Assembly (NCBI GenBank): GCA_020746835.1 | Contig: JAGPNK010000024.1 | Coordinates: 248,001-312,000 of the forward strand | DNA from: Stachybotrys elegans | Lineage: Eukaryota > Ascomycota > Sordariomycetes > Hypocreales > Stachybotryaceae | Direction of reading: 5' to 3' | DNA length: 64,000 bases | In this document: piece by piece, positions 35,595-46,960 of the stretch | Layout of the letters: every line of letters begins with the position of its first letter | How positions within the stretch are numbered: the first letter of the stretch is position 1 | Made by a program: the position numbers and the translations under genes | Notes under the pieces: model-generated | Told to the model about the DNA's origin: nothing | What the model saw: only the letters and a program-made list of their open reading frames with translations | Databases searched by the model: none

Positions 35595-35770
35595 ATGGCA
35601 ATGCCAAAGTTTCCAGCCATGCAATTGGTGGAGGCTTCTGTCACGATGCCGCCGTAGCGTCGAGCATCCAACATACGAGAAGCTTCGCCAGTGACTCAAT
35701 CCAGGCTGCCGCTGGCCTGATGGCTTTCGGAAGCTGGAGACAACCGTGTCCAGAGTCATTAAGATTCTTG
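35595..35770 (+). repeat. Dispersed repeat R1, right-block copy G
   Basis: Contains TTTCCAGCCATGCAATTGG, then GATGCCGCCGTAGCGTC and GAGAAGCTTC, which line up with the right block of copy A (8560s) and with copy F at 36600-36700. The left GTGGGATTTCCC block is absent. Confidence 0.5.
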
Positions 35771-36104
35771 TCATCTGTTGGGGCTTTGCTCCCCCCCAAG
35801 TATGCGTTCCACACCACACAAACCCTTTCATCTTCCCTTACCCCTCGAGTTCCCAAGCACCCGACAGTCGAGTCTTCTCTCGTTTCATTGTCTCTTTTAC
35901 CTGAGGTGCTGGATGACTCAGATGGAATTGCACGTTGCCTTTTCCAAGAGACTATTTGAGACAACCAGTGAATTAAGCGTGCACAAGAAGATAGTTACCT
36001 ACTCCAGCTTTAGAGCTAGGCTGCCTCGTGCGTAGCGTTCACCATACTACTAATATTCACGAGGCACAGGAACCTATACTAGGACACTGCGTGAAAGTTG
36101 GCCG

Positions 36105-36330
36105 GCTAATGTATACACGTCGAGGCGAGTCTGCTAACTGTAAGCCGTATTTTATATGCATTTCTTTGGTGCCGCTGCCAATACACCCATTGTTCTCTGG
36201 CTCTGGACTGTAGGTAATGTCATCTGACCATCCCTTTTTGACTCTGTTAGTACTATATGCAGCAGCAGTCTTTGTTCATAGACTTTTGTCTTTTCCTCAC
36301 TATACATACCTACTCTAAGTGGTATTAAAC
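36105..36330 (+). repeat. Dispersed repeat R2, right half
   Basis: Aligns in direct orientation with 45790-46015: shared blocks include AGTCTGCTAAC, GCCGCTGCCAATA versus CCACTGCCACTGCTATA, TTCTCTGGCTC, ATCCCTTT and CACCTACT-like ends. The similarity is imperfect but runs in register for about 200 bp. Confidence 0.5.
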
Positions 36331-36360
36331 AGCGAGTTAAAGGACCCCCTGCAACAACAA

Positions 36361-36740
36361 CGGCAATATCAAATCAATAGATAACAATCCGTTAGAATCT
36401 TGGGGCTGCGGCTGATGTCAAAGTTTTCCAGCCACCTCTCTTCTAGATCAGCCATTCTGGAATTGAAACTCTCAAATCTCCCCACTTCAATGATGGAAAG
36501 CAAGAGAAAAGAACAATAGTGTATGCGAACAACGGCCCTGCCACCCGCAAGACCAAAGAACAGAAAAAAACTGAAGGGATCGTCAGATGACTTTCCCACT
36601 TACATACCGCAATTGCCATGATGCCGCCGTGGCGTCAGGCGCCTGAACATAGGAGAAGGCTTCTGTCATTCGCGAGTAACGCAGCCAAGGTTGCGGTGAG
36701 GTTGGTGAATGATGCAGTCGGGTCTAGGACGGCTGGGAGA
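36361..36740 (+). repeat. Dispersed repeat R1, copy F (inverted partner of copy C)
   Basis: Begins in the middle block (ATATCAAATCAATAGATAAC), continues with CGGCTGATGTCAAAGTTTTC and CAGCCACC, and after an insertion of about 150 bp resumes with ACCGCAATTGCCATGATGCC and GGCGTCAGGCGCCTG. The same order occurs inverted at 36855-37128, so the two copies form an imperfect inverted repeat. Confidence 0.6.
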
Positions 36741-36854
36741 CGCCTTGTTCGGGGGACTCACTCGAGGCTACGATATCAAAGTTATGAAGATGGCTTCCGC
36801 TGACTCGATTTGCCGCTGGATATCATTGACCCTGCAGCGGAATCCATCTTTGCC

Positions 36855-37128
36855 CGTTGTGTATGCCAAGGTAGTAAGGCAGTAGCTCTGATCGAGTCAG
36901 CAGGCAGAAGCCTTCCCTAGGCACCTGACGCCATGGCAGCATGACCAATTGCGGTGGCTTGAAAGTTTTGACACTGGCATCGCCGCAGTCACAACCTTTT
37001 CTCAATCGATTTTTCAAACCAATTGTTATCTATTGATCTAATATTGTCTTTATTATCACAGGGAGTATCCTTGAAGTCACTGGTCTGTATCCCATTGGGG
37101 CACACAATCGGGAAATCCCACATAGTAT
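36855..37128 (-). repeat. Dispersed repeat R1, copy C
   Basis: On the minus strand: GTGGGATTTCCCGATTGTGT, GGGATACAGACCAGTGACTT, GATAATAAAGACAATATTAG, then CCACCGCAATTGGTCATGCT and GGCGTCAGGTGCCT. It is the most complete copy with copy A, containing left, middle and right blocks. Confidence 0.7.
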
Positions 37129-37293
37129 AAAACAGGGCATGATGCCTAAGGAACGCTATCTAGGATGGCGTCTCCGTGTAATGGCCGAACTGGGGAGAAT
37201 GTAAGGCATACGGCTGGTGCAGGCGTTGTAGTATGTCGGTCTTATTAGCAGTATGGTGGCGGAATGGATGAGACAACAAATCGGCTTTCAGGC

Positions 37294-37870
37294 TCAATCA
37301 TCTCGCGCAGAGTAGGCCAGGGGCGAAGACCAGGTTGACAGCGCCTGTCTCCTCAAAAATAGTCGCGAATTCCTCCACGCGAATGTCGTCGGCTCCGTTG
37401 GTGATGAGCGAAATACTTCCCGAGGGTGTGCCTCCAGCCACGTATGGATCGAGACGATAATACCAGAAACGCCACATACATCAAGCAGCAGGCAGTCCCC
37501 GTGTGGCACTGTCTGATCTCTCCGTCTCTGTCGTGAATATGCGTGGTGAACCACCGCATTCCCATATCCATGCCGTTCTGATACTCGAACTGCTTGTGCG
37601 AGGGTGTCCTGCCACAACTGTGGCGTTGTGAGAAGCCATGAATGTGACGTCGCTGTAGAGGCGGTCGCAAAGCTCGGAGAATCCGTTGCAGGCATCCTTG
37701 GCGACGGTTATGCCACCATTGCAAGGGACAGGGCCAAATCGATACATTGCAGAGGTAGCTGTAATCGGTGTTGATGGTGGACGACAATAAATGGATGACG
37801 ACTGAAGGTCTGGGATTTTGATGGGTAATGTGACACCACATACGAGTTGCCTGAGTGGAGACAAGAGTTG
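37294..37870 (-). pseudogene. PLC-like phosphodiesterase relic
   Basis: Frames 37864-37481 and 37695-37294 together resemble the fungal secreted PLC-like phosphodiesterase (TIM-barrel) family. The first has KDACNGFSELCDRLYSDVTF followed by MASHNA, matching the family's ACNG--ELC-R-YSNVT--GAH block with its first catalytic-type His. The next parts are spread over frames: FTTHIHDRDGEIRQCHTG, then CLLLDVCGVSGIIVSIHTWL and EAHPREV, matching the ...CH--C-L-D-G-----L--V--WL--NP-EV block. At least two frameshifts are needed and no signal peptide is in frame. It is a decayed gene. Confidence 0.6.
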
Positions 37871-39552
37871 GAATACCAGATGATCAAGTCACAGGGATCA
37901 ATAAAGACGAAAAACAGAGTTGCGCAAATAAAAGTCAAGTTGCCTGCCGGGTATGTACGATTTGTCACAGCGTAGGGCCATACACAGTAGGTCAATGTCG
38001 GTACCCTGCGGTTACAACTATGTAGCATAACCGCAGCGTGGGAGGTTCTTTGGCAACCGAGCACCGGTCCATTTCGCGATTGGGAGGACGTGCTTCGTGA
38101 TGGGCACCGGGATGTCCAAAGTAGCAGCTAGCACCATGTCCATGGTCCCCAGGGCACCCCTCTAACTGCCGATATGTTGGTCACACCACGGCCTGTCTGG
38201 CATGTGCCATGTGTCTTGCATTGTCGGCTGCCAAGCGTCGGTTGGTTGTGAGACGAGCAAAATTGTACGTGGGTGTGGTGGCTGGCAGGGCGTGATGCTG
38301 ACGGCTTGAGGCTTAGGGTTTCAGTGTGCGCGCGGCTAATCATAAGTCGGACCCTTGCTGTGCCGCGTTCAGTGGTGGCTATTTGCTCTGAGAGAAAAAT
38401 GCCTGGTAGCTAATACAATACAGTCTATTCTTGAAACGAGCACGAAGAAAAGATTAATGGATTTTCGGTGATTTATAAATGCTCAAGGCTAATTCCCATC
38501 TAGGTTATTAGTGAAGCTTAATTATTGTATTGCATGGTACTCTATTCGCAATATGCCTAGCAAGCTTCCATCCATTGAAAGCAGAATACATAGACAACGT
38601 ACTTAATAGCGGCCGTTTAACTTCATACAGCATGCTTTCATACACTGCAGGCATTCTGCTCTGCTCTCAAATGCTGTGATTCAGTCCATTGTTAACTACG
38701 TACGAAATATCATTGCAACAGCTTATTCCTAGCCAAGTCTGGACATCATGGCCCAAGCTCTTCATTACTTCTCTATTCCAAATGTATTAAACACCCCCCT
38801 GATCATGCCATGAGCATAGCTGCCTCTAAGGGTTCCTGATTCGGAAACTCCACGCTCGGTAATGGGCAAAACCCTCCGTTAGTGGCCGCCATCTCGATTC
38901 CTTGTATGCCCGGGACAAGCCCCTTCGGCAGACGATGAAGTCTGAAATCTCGTACGGAAGCCAGGCGTAGCTTTGGGCATGCCATTCTCAAGTACGGTAC
39001 CTTACTGTAAGGTATATCCTCATCTCAGGCTCTAGGTCCAATCATTCGAAATCCTTCTATGAATTTGACGTTGCCCGAGACTGCGGACATGGTAAATACC
39101 TAGCAATCATACCCTAAGCTCGCCTTGAATATAGGGGCCAACTTACAGCCTAGACAATAGCACCCCCATAGCATTAATGAACGGACACATCCCCACAGTA
39201 TGGTCATCTCCATTGAGGAATACAGTGGTGAAAACAGGATCTTGCAATGGAAGACAATGATGTGTACAAAAGTACTGCTGAATGCAATCAGAGTTGCGGT
39301 GATGACGAAATTTATGAACGCAACGTAAAAATGGCTCGGTATTTGCTTGATTTCGAGATTGAATGGTGGTCTTTGAAGCCTTTGCTGTGTTGTTGTATAG
39401 ACCGGAAGCCCAGTTAATTCAGGGAAGTCAGGCTCCTCGCTTCTTGAAATGCGCTCCAAAGGGATGATCCATCATATGGTCTGGCTGATAGGTTCCATTT
39501 ACTTGTAGCTCAGTCGCAGGACAATGTCACAGAGTGACAGATATTTCGAGGT
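37871..39552. other. Intergenic, no supported gene
   Basis: About 1.7 kb. A minus-strand frame at 39459-39100 has two hydrophobic runs (VAFINFVITATLIAFSS and ILWGCVRSLMLWGCYCLG) that could be decayed membrane-protein text downstream of the HET relic. No family is recognised. Confidence 0.35.
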
Positions 39553-40912
39553 TCATATTCGGGGCAGTCTCACAGGCCCTTGGCCTTCCTGGTCTGGGAA
39601 TCCGGATTCAATAAGGCGCGGTGATGAACTCCATGCGGAAGACGGCAATACCTCCAACAGTTCGCAATTGTGCGGTACTGACGCAATGAAGTAGTGGATA
39701 TCCTCCGATGAAGCCCGTCTCTTACCCCGAGGGGATAGAAGAATGCGGCTTCTCGCCGTTTTAGCCCAGGTCTCCTCGGGAAAGAGCTCTGTCTTAGAAA
39801 ACGCCCGGAAATAAGTTCCGCCTTGCTCGATTAGGGGTATTGCAAGCACGTTGTCCACGTCATCCTTCCGATGACAGTCCAGAAGCGCATATTTCCGGAA
39901 ATTATGGAGAATGACCACAGCGTCGAAGTCGATTGCGGAATACCTCTCTGTCATTCCAGGGGCCATTCTAATCAAGTGACAGCGCGATATGTCTCGACAA
40001 TTCAAGAACTGTGCGGGCGACTCCGCAAACACACCGCAGAGGATATCAACCGACGCTGTCGGACTCCACGCAAGCAGCGAATGGTCGCATGTTTCACGCA
40101 TAACTTGGCTTTGAAGCCGATAGAACGCCTTCTCCGAACCTTCTCCATAAATGATAGGCATGTGGATGCCGAATACCCCAGGAGACAGTATGACATGTCC
40201 TCCTCTCGCGTCGTCTTCCGTGTTGCTGCCCATGACATCCTTTCAGCAACGGAGGCAAGTTCAAGATTTTGCCGAGTAGAAATTCCTCGGCAATACTAGT
40301 TCTGGTGCTGATGTCATGCGAGAGGCTATTTTTGGTTCCAAACGGCCAGCACTTTGAATAAAAGCGAACGTGGCTAGGTGCAATGAGCTCCTAGTCGAAC
40401 CAGCAAGAATCGCCCTCATATGCATAGCAGACCTCGGCATTTGCATACCAACGAAACATGGAGTTTATCGCTTCCGAGAGTTCAACGCTGCTTATCTTGT
40501 CAATGCAGCAGGTGTCGATCCAGACATGCGTTAATCCGTCTCCCCGTGCAACCTCGCAGCATTTTCGGATCTTTGCGAACCGTTGCTTTTGTTTGCCACT
40601 TTCGGTCGTAAGCTCCTGCATCGAAACTTCTTGGGCGGTCCATCGGTGCGAGAGGACTGCGTACTTTGGTACGGAGCCATGCTCAAAATTCTCAAGTTTC
40701 AGAGTCGTAGCGTCTAGCAACCTCATTGCGTGATATTTGAAGAATGTGGTTGTATGCCCGTTTGATGGGTGCCTTGAAGAGTGCGGGATTTCAGCTTGAC
40801 GTGGGCAAAGCATGAAACCAATACGTGGCCATAGCCTCGCAGCCTCCATGGCTGGGACACTCGTTTCTGAGACACTCGTTTGCTTGAAGCACGAGTCACC
40901 TGATCGTATCAT
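39553..40912 (-). pseudogene. HET-domain relic 2 (HET-E-like type)
   Basis: The first frame (40912-40391) has the HET-E-like start MRLLDATTLKLENF, then KYAVLSHRW, FAKIRKCCEVARGDGLTHVW, IDTCCIDKISSVELSEAINS and MFRWYANAEVCYAYEGD. The usual block with TRGWTLQE is missing, with ELIAPSHVRFYSKCW continuing after a TAG. Later pieces are ERMSWAATRKTTREEDMSYC and FGIHMPIIYGEGSEKAFYRL in shifted frames, then an open C-terminal part to 39553. A deletion, one stop and frameshifts make it dead. The type is that of HET proteins whose N-terminal domain was first described in HET-E-like genes. Confidence 0.8.
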
Positions 40913-42732
40913 AAGACTGCCCCACGTTCATATATCTGCATACTTATTTTACGTCACGGGTTCAAACGCAGTAAGCTACAATAGTCTCTGAGCTCTTTCA
41001 ATGCACCATTGTAACCATAAGATGACACTGGCATCACTCTCATTTGAGGGTGGCCTCCCTCGATCAGTGCTGGTCTCCCCGCGAGCTAGTGTCGGGCGCG
41101 AATTCTCGGTGGCATTACTCAATTGTCTTGCACACATAATAAACCTCAACCGACATGGGTAAATAGACAAGTCACTCAGGGGTCTCCCCTTGATAAATAT
41201 TGTTAGCCAGCAGACCGGATTAAAACCCTCGTCTCATCGGCTTCCGTGATGATACATGAGCCTCCTTGCCATCAGCTAACTCGCTGCGAAGACACAGGCA
41301 TGGGCCAGAATGGTATCACTTTCTACGTGGATAGGGATGCATGAGCTGAGCACCGGGCAACATCATATTACAACCAAGGCGCCGGCTTTCGACCCACGAC
41401 TGCAGAGGCCCGATGCGCCACACGGCCAAGGTCAGTGTGGCTTGTGGCTCGGCCACTCTACCAGTCGGCTACCCTGTAAAGGTTGATGACAGCCCTGTTG
41501 TCGTTTTTCTCTACTTTTTACAAATGTATTGGTTGCTGGGCCACTAGGCACCACCCAACTATTTATTGGCTCTCTATAGCTTCCACCTCGGACTGTAACC
41601 TCTTTTCATCAGTCTCAAGGCAGCTGATCCCAATCTGGCAATCTGACTATGTGACACTACAAGGTGCCCAAATCTACTTTGGCACCCTTTCCAATGCCCC
41701 TGGCTAGTCCCTAACCAGGGATTTGTGAGGCAAGATAATGCAGCCACTGCGGACTTTGTGACTTGCAGCAGAACGAACCATTCGTCCAGAATGTGGAAAT
41801 CCGCGTCACAGCTGCCAGAATTCGTACGCATGGGCTTGCAATGACAAAGCAAACTCTTCGCACACGGGTTGACAATTTAATGCCGTCTACCCAACAAGCA
41901 CAGCGAGTCGTTGACAGATCTGTAAGGAAGTTTGACAGGGTGTTTATGTTGCCTGTATGGAAACCGCCCCAGCGGGTCATTTGATGCGACGTTGGTTGAC
42001 CAAGCCGACCGCAGGCTGCTCAACGGGTGCCCGAAAGTCAAGCGCGCTGGGACTTCCCCAACTGTTGGCAACGGCCCGTCCCCATTCATCCGCCGTTTGC
42101 CCCCCCTCTTCTGCTCTTCTACAAACTGCTATTAATAGGAACCGGTTAAGGCGAACAATTCGCCGTGCTTCAATTGTCCGTTTTGCAGCAGTGACGCTAC
42201 TGGCGACATATCTCTATAATTTGCTGTGCTACACGCAAACTAGAAAGTCTGCGATGCTTCTGATTAGGCGCCCTCAACAAAGTGCCATCAGGGCCCAGAG
42301 CATATATCTCATATGATACCAGCTCGGATGTGGGAATGTCTACAGCACAAGGCCACAAAATACATCAAGCTTACCGACTGAACCAATGAGAGACTTGGAA
42401 TCATATTGTCAACAAAGATGGCTTCTTTATTCTGCTCTTGGTGGCTTGTAAGGGGGTTAGGTTTTTACAAGATTGCGCAACGCACGCAGTGTATACGCAA
42501 GACACAATGACGCTGGAGCTTGTATATTTAAATCTATGGCTTGTCTCCTACAGCGCATACATACAAAACAATAAGTTGTATATAGCAATATAGAAGCATT
42601 CTTCCCTCTTATGCTCTTCCTCTAAGAATATTAGAAATACCCTTAAAGACAGTCAGTCAGCTTTCCTTGAGAGTGGAGGGAACAATCATGACTTACACTG
42701 GTTAGAGGCATTGCTGGTGCCTGGTCAGTAGG
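40913..42732. other. Intergenic, no supported gene
   Basis: About 1.8 kb downstream of the GH62 gene and upstream of HET relic 2. It includes a short tRNA-like string (41384-41435, minus strand) that was considered and rejected. No other structure was seen. Confidence 0.4.
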
Positions 42733-43748
42733 CTACAGCCTGCGAGTGAGCAATCCAGGGCGGTAAGGGAGCAGGTTGTAGTCAGGGGGGTTGAGGGTTG
42801 GGTTGCGTCCTTGGTACAGAAAACGAAGGTTGCAAAGGTCAATCAGGTTACGCTGATCAGGGTCAGAGCGGACAAGCTCTCCGTGACTGATGTCGTTGGT
42901 CCAAGTAACACCAGTGTTCGCCTTGCCGGCAAAAGGGTTACTTTCGGTAGCAGCGTTAGGAGTCCACGAACCACCCAGGTTAGTGGCCGTGAAGGAACGG
43001 AAGTATCGGCCTTGCGCACCAATAGCCTCCACGATCATGAGGTAGCGGTTCTGTCCACTGATGGTGTAGACCTAGGGAGTATAAGATGGTATGCTAGAGA
43101 GAAGAGACAAAAGATCCATACCTGAACAGCCTCGAAAAGGTTGTTGCGAGTGTCGGACATGACGACCGTGGATGCCGAGCCAAAGCTGCGTGGGAAGTTG
43201 CCGATGGGCATGCTGGCGCGGTAAATTCTTCCATTATCACCACAGAAGAACAGGTACATGTTGGTGCTATCACCAATGAGGGCCTGGTCAATGGGGCCGG
43301 TAGGCGAGTCCGAGATGGAACCGCTGAAAAGCGTCTGCTGCGCTGACCAGCCGTTGACGTTGGCGGGGTTGGAGGAGGTCTTATAAGCAAAGGCGCCGAC
43401 AGAGGACCACTGGTAGGCCATGATCCAGATGTTCTTGGGGCGGAAGTAGAACAAGGTTGGGGCGACAGTGCGGCCCTGGTTCATGGTAGTCTGGCTGACT
43501 TGGCTCAGCTGGGTGAAGTCGGACACCTGGCCGAAGCCCATGGAGCCGTAGTCGCGGCCATCGTGCATGGTGGCATACACGAGGTGCCCGCCATTGTAAG
43601 GGGCCGTAGTGAAGTCCTTGAGCGAGACATAGCCGTTCCTGGGGCCGGCGAGCAACCCCGAAGAGGTCCAGCGCCAGCTGGTAGGCAGGGCACACTGGCC
43701 AAAGGCGGTAGCGGCCGAAGCCAGGAGCACGGCAACAGAGAACTTCAT
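42733..43748 (-). CDS. GH62 alpha-L-arabinofuranosidase, secreted
   Basis: Exon 1 (43748-43122) and exon 2 (43071-42733) join across a 50-nt intron (GTATGG...CCTAG) to give 321 residues. The first 17 residues ([17 protein letters not shown]) are a signal peptide. The remainder is a complete five-bladed propeller of family GH62: [20 protein letters not shown], the base-containing strand [77 protein letters not shown] and the end [13 protein letters not shown]. The Asp in LKDF, Asp in PIDQ and Glu in FEAV are the probable catalytic triad by family position. The enzyme removes arabinose side chains from xylan or arabinan outside the cell. No broken codons; a TATTTATA element lies about 60 bp upstream. 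It is an intact gene between relics. Confidence 0.95.
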
Positions 43749-43806
43749 CTTGAGGACTTGATGGCTGGAATGGCTGAGATGCTATCAAGTCTCGGGACGA
43801 AGAGGG

Positions 43807-43814
43807 TATAAATA
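43807..43814 (-). promoter_or_regulatory. TATA-like element of the GH62 gene
   Basis: TATTTATA on the minus strand, about 60 bp before the ATG at 43748. It is the only such element in the immediate upstream region. Confidence 0.4.
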
Positions 43815-44639
43815 TGCTTGCCGAAAAGGCTTAGACTTGGCCTCGCACTAAGTAGCCGAAGCAACGCACCATCGATCGGACCGGATTGGCATCCGACGCA
43901 AGTATGGTTCATGACATTCTTGAAGCCAATCGAAATGCAGGGTTTGTTCGGCCAGAACCGAAGTCTGGACTAGGTCGTTATCGACGGAGGCAGATTCTCC
44001 GTGGGTTGTGGAGTTTGACCATTCCCATGGTTGGGTTGTACCCGCTGTGGAGAGACCGGCCTTGCATGCGTGAGATAACCAGATAGTACAGTGGTTGGTT
44101 AACATGTTGACTGATTATACACATATGATCATAAATGAAGCAGCCATCAGAAGAGTCTATCTTAGATGGTATGTTGAACAAACTGCTACCAGATCCTACG
44201 GATGGTCTAGCATGGCCCAGTCTCGGAGTCTATTTGGAATAGACTGTTGCCTGGGGTCATAGATAGTCGTCTCCACACGAGTGGCTCGTTCGGGATGGTG
44301 CGTAAATCGGAAATTCATCTTGTGCATGTCAAGGAAGGTCGATGAATACCCCGCCAATCAGAGGGCCAGCCGGCGATCCCAAGAAACCAGCCCGTGGGAA
44401 CTACCAAAGAATGAACTCGGAATCCCACCAGAGTTTGATGCCACCATACAAGATTCGCCAAGCTTAGAAGAACCGGCTCGCTACCAGTATGTAGACTTAT
44501 TAGCCGCAAGATGTATAACAGCCTGCTGTAGGTCTTGTGATTAGCGGTGGAAGTTTAGTCCCTTGTTTTTCCGGCCTAAACAATACACCCGTTGGAGGCA
44601 CCATGTTCCTAGGGGAAGGTATTTTCAACGAGGGCAGCA
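43815..44639. other. Intergenic, upstream region of GH62
   Basis: About 0.8 kb with no gene recognised; presumed to hold upstream control sites of the GH62 gene. No defined binding site was assigned. Confidence 0.4.
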
Positions 44640-45380
44640 ATAGGCCCCATCTCTTTCAACACTGGACAGTGTTGGCACACAATGACGAAATAGACAGCAG
44701 TATCCGATAGGCACTTTCAATGTCGGCCTTGAGAACCAGCAAGTCGTCCCCGACAAGATCCTGAACCCTGTGCGTATAGACAAGTCGGTGTTTGAAATGG
44801 GCGGGCTCAGTGGATGAGCCGTCGCACCGCGACGAGAGGAGAGGCATCTACTGTTCGACAGCGGCTCATTGGGCAGGCTGCGGGCTGAAGAGCGGGACGA
44901 TTGCCTGTGTCCGCGCCAGCTCCTCTCTGAACACGAAAGAATTCGGAGTCGGATTGTGCAGCAAGATGATTTCCAGCACCGGGCTTGCTCAAATTTCATC
45001 AGAGTCTGGCTCTCCGCATCTAGAATCTGCTTGAAGACGGGTTGGTTGTCAGGCTGAGGGTCTCGTAGGCGGCGCAAATCCCCAAGGCACGCTGTAGCAT
45101 CTGTGGCATAGGCTCTTGTATATCGTGTCTGATGAATGTTGTGGTTGCTGTTTTAGAGAGGTTGTGGCAAAGGCTAGGAGTTCGCTGGCGCAGAAAATCC
45201 AGGTTTCCATGTCGCGAACGCGTGGCCAGTACGTGGTGCCGATAGTTTGGGGGACTGGACCCATGATATCGAGTAAGTCCCACTGTCGCCGGCTTTCTAG
45301 AGCCTTCGCACCCACCTTCAGCAACTGACTTCTCTGTCTCGCGTAGCATCGTTCACGACTTCCTTCGCGCCCGACGCCCA
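44640..45380 (-). pseudogene. C-terminal relic of a fungal zinc-finger regulator
   Basis: Shifted frames on the minus strand spell the tail common to one class of fungal regulators: METWIFCASELLAFATTSLK, MPQMLQRALGICAAYETLSL, QPVFKQILDAESQTLMKFEQ, then ELARTQ-type text and PLLSSRCDGSST with LVYTHRVQDL. The order agrees with the family but at least three frame changes and stops are needed, and no DNA-binding domain lies upstream. Assignment rests on general resemblance. Confidence 0.4.
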
Positions 45381-45644
45381 ATTAGCTGGTCCCCAAGCGA
45401 GGCGAGCCTGCGTGGCATACACTCCTACGAAGTCCCGGGAACCATCAACGGTGTTCCCGTCAATGCGCTTCGGACTCGGGCTCCGCGGTAGAAGCCATCT
45501 CCGAGGACTTTGCGAAGCGGCACGGTCTGAAGATCAAAGCCACCGACACGCAATCAATACACCTTCTAGGAGGACAATCACCGAGAGTGTCGGTCGAATT
45601 TTGGCTACTTCAAGTTCCAGGGCGAGACACAAATATATCGCCGT

Positions 45645-46015
45645 GAGTCCACAGCCGTCACATGCTTCTCTGTCGCCCACGCAGTCTAAGGACTTCCGCC
45701 GGAATCGCGGTACATACAGTATCCCGACCTCAGCGCATCACTCTCGCACCTTCAAGGCTAGCCTCATCAGAACACACGCCAACAAACGGTATATACATAC
45801 ATCAAGTCTGCTAACCATAGGTCCCCCTGACTTCATATACTTTTACTACCACTGCCACTGCTATAGCCCCCTTATTATTCTCTGGCTCCAGCTAACAGGA
45901 GATTCTGACAATCCCTTTATTATTTAACACTGCTCTTTAGTCCTATGGATAGCAAGGCCACTATTGTTCACATATACCATTGTTCTTTTTTCCACACTAG
46001 ACGCACCTACTACAA
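45645..46015 (+). repeat. Dispersed repeat R2, longest copy
   Basis: The left half (45645-45805) matches 5146-5325 and the right half (45790-46015) matches 36105-36330, all in direct orientation. This copy ends just before the retropepsin-like relic, so the repeat may be the flank of that gene family that was duplicated with it, or an old mobile element. Confidence 0.6.
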
Positions 46016-46024
46016 CATATTGCC

Positions 46025-46960
46025 GTGAGTTCCACGTACTCCGAAGAGCGTGTGCAACTTGGTGTTGGGGAAGGAGTTCCTTCGCCAGACAAAGACGTTA
46101 ACGGAGTACTCTCATCGCATTGTCAAGAGGATTCATCCCTGCGTCCAGAAAGGAGACATCTTTTCCTGCTAGATGAATCTCCCAATGAGCGCCTTCACTG
46201 CACCGTCAACAGCGCCGAAGCCTCAGCGTTTCCAGATACTGGATCGGACCTCATGCTTGTTTCTAGAGATTTTGTCCGCCATAATAAACTCTAAGTCCGC
46301 CGCAGAAAGGAATATAGAAGGCGAGTCAAACTCATCGACAGCTCTATTATCCGTACGAATGGCATGGTTCTGAACGCCGAGTTGCAGTTCGATGCACCGC
46401 TAACATCATCACACGAGCTAGACTATGATCAGTACCTCGGCTTCACAGCTAGCCTTTCCTCGCTCATCAACCACAGAGGGGCAATGGCAAAGGCAACTTT
46501 TATCTACAATCTCCACATCATTGAGGATTTGCTGTGCGATATCATTCTTAGCAACGATTTCATATTCCAGAACCAAGTTTTCTCCAAGTTCCAGCGCCTA
46601 TTTCACTCAAGGCCAGCCAGCACCTCGCCAGGCGACATCATCCTAGCTGATGGTCTTCTGTTCGTGAGATATAGAAGCATGAGGTCATCCCGGTTTTCAT
46701 GGTGGCGCCGGCTGCTACAAAGAGAGACAAATACGACTGAGTCCTTATCTAAAAACAGACAGGGGGATATATTGACGCTACTACCAGGGAGGCTTATCAT
46801 GGAAGGAGCGTTGGGAGATTAAGGAGGCGTGAAGAAACCGGTCACAACTGCAGATCACGTCTTTACCAGAGCTTCAGAAGTCTGTTGGGCAGAGAATTAA
46901 GAAGCACAGACAGACCGTCTGGGATAGAGACAACCCAAGGCCACCGCCAGTAACACGTTT
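46025..46960 (+). pseudogene. Retropepsin-like aspartic protease domain protein, broken
   Basis: One frame (46025 onward) has AEASAFPDTGSDLMLVSRDF, the DTGS active-site strand of a retropepsin-like fold (46235-46249), as found in a family of fungal proteins of unknown function. The frame is stopped by TAA at 46292-46294, after NKL, but continues in the same frame with VKLIDSSIIRTNGMVLNAEL, YDQYLGFTASLSSL, HIIEDLLCDIILSNDFIFQN and QVFSKFQRLF to 46822. A frameshift near 46790 then leads to SWKERWEIKEA, TGA, and RNRSQLQITSLPELQ with WDRDNPRPPP. No reverse transcriptase or integrase text is present, so this is not a retrotransposon body. CAA and CGA are the likely original codons at the two stops. 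Confidence 0.6.

Noticed and set aside
41384..41435. tRNA-like string on the minus strand (TGGCGCATCGG followed by GTGGGTCGAAAGC)
   Set aside because: It has A-box- and B-box-like words but too short a gap for a full anticodon arm and no paired acceptor stem, so it is at most a tRNA-derived fragment.
46025..46960. LTR retrotransposon suggested by the DTGSD protease motif
   Set aside because: No reverse transcriptase, RNase H, integrase or long terminal repeats flank it; it matches a host-type fungal family better.
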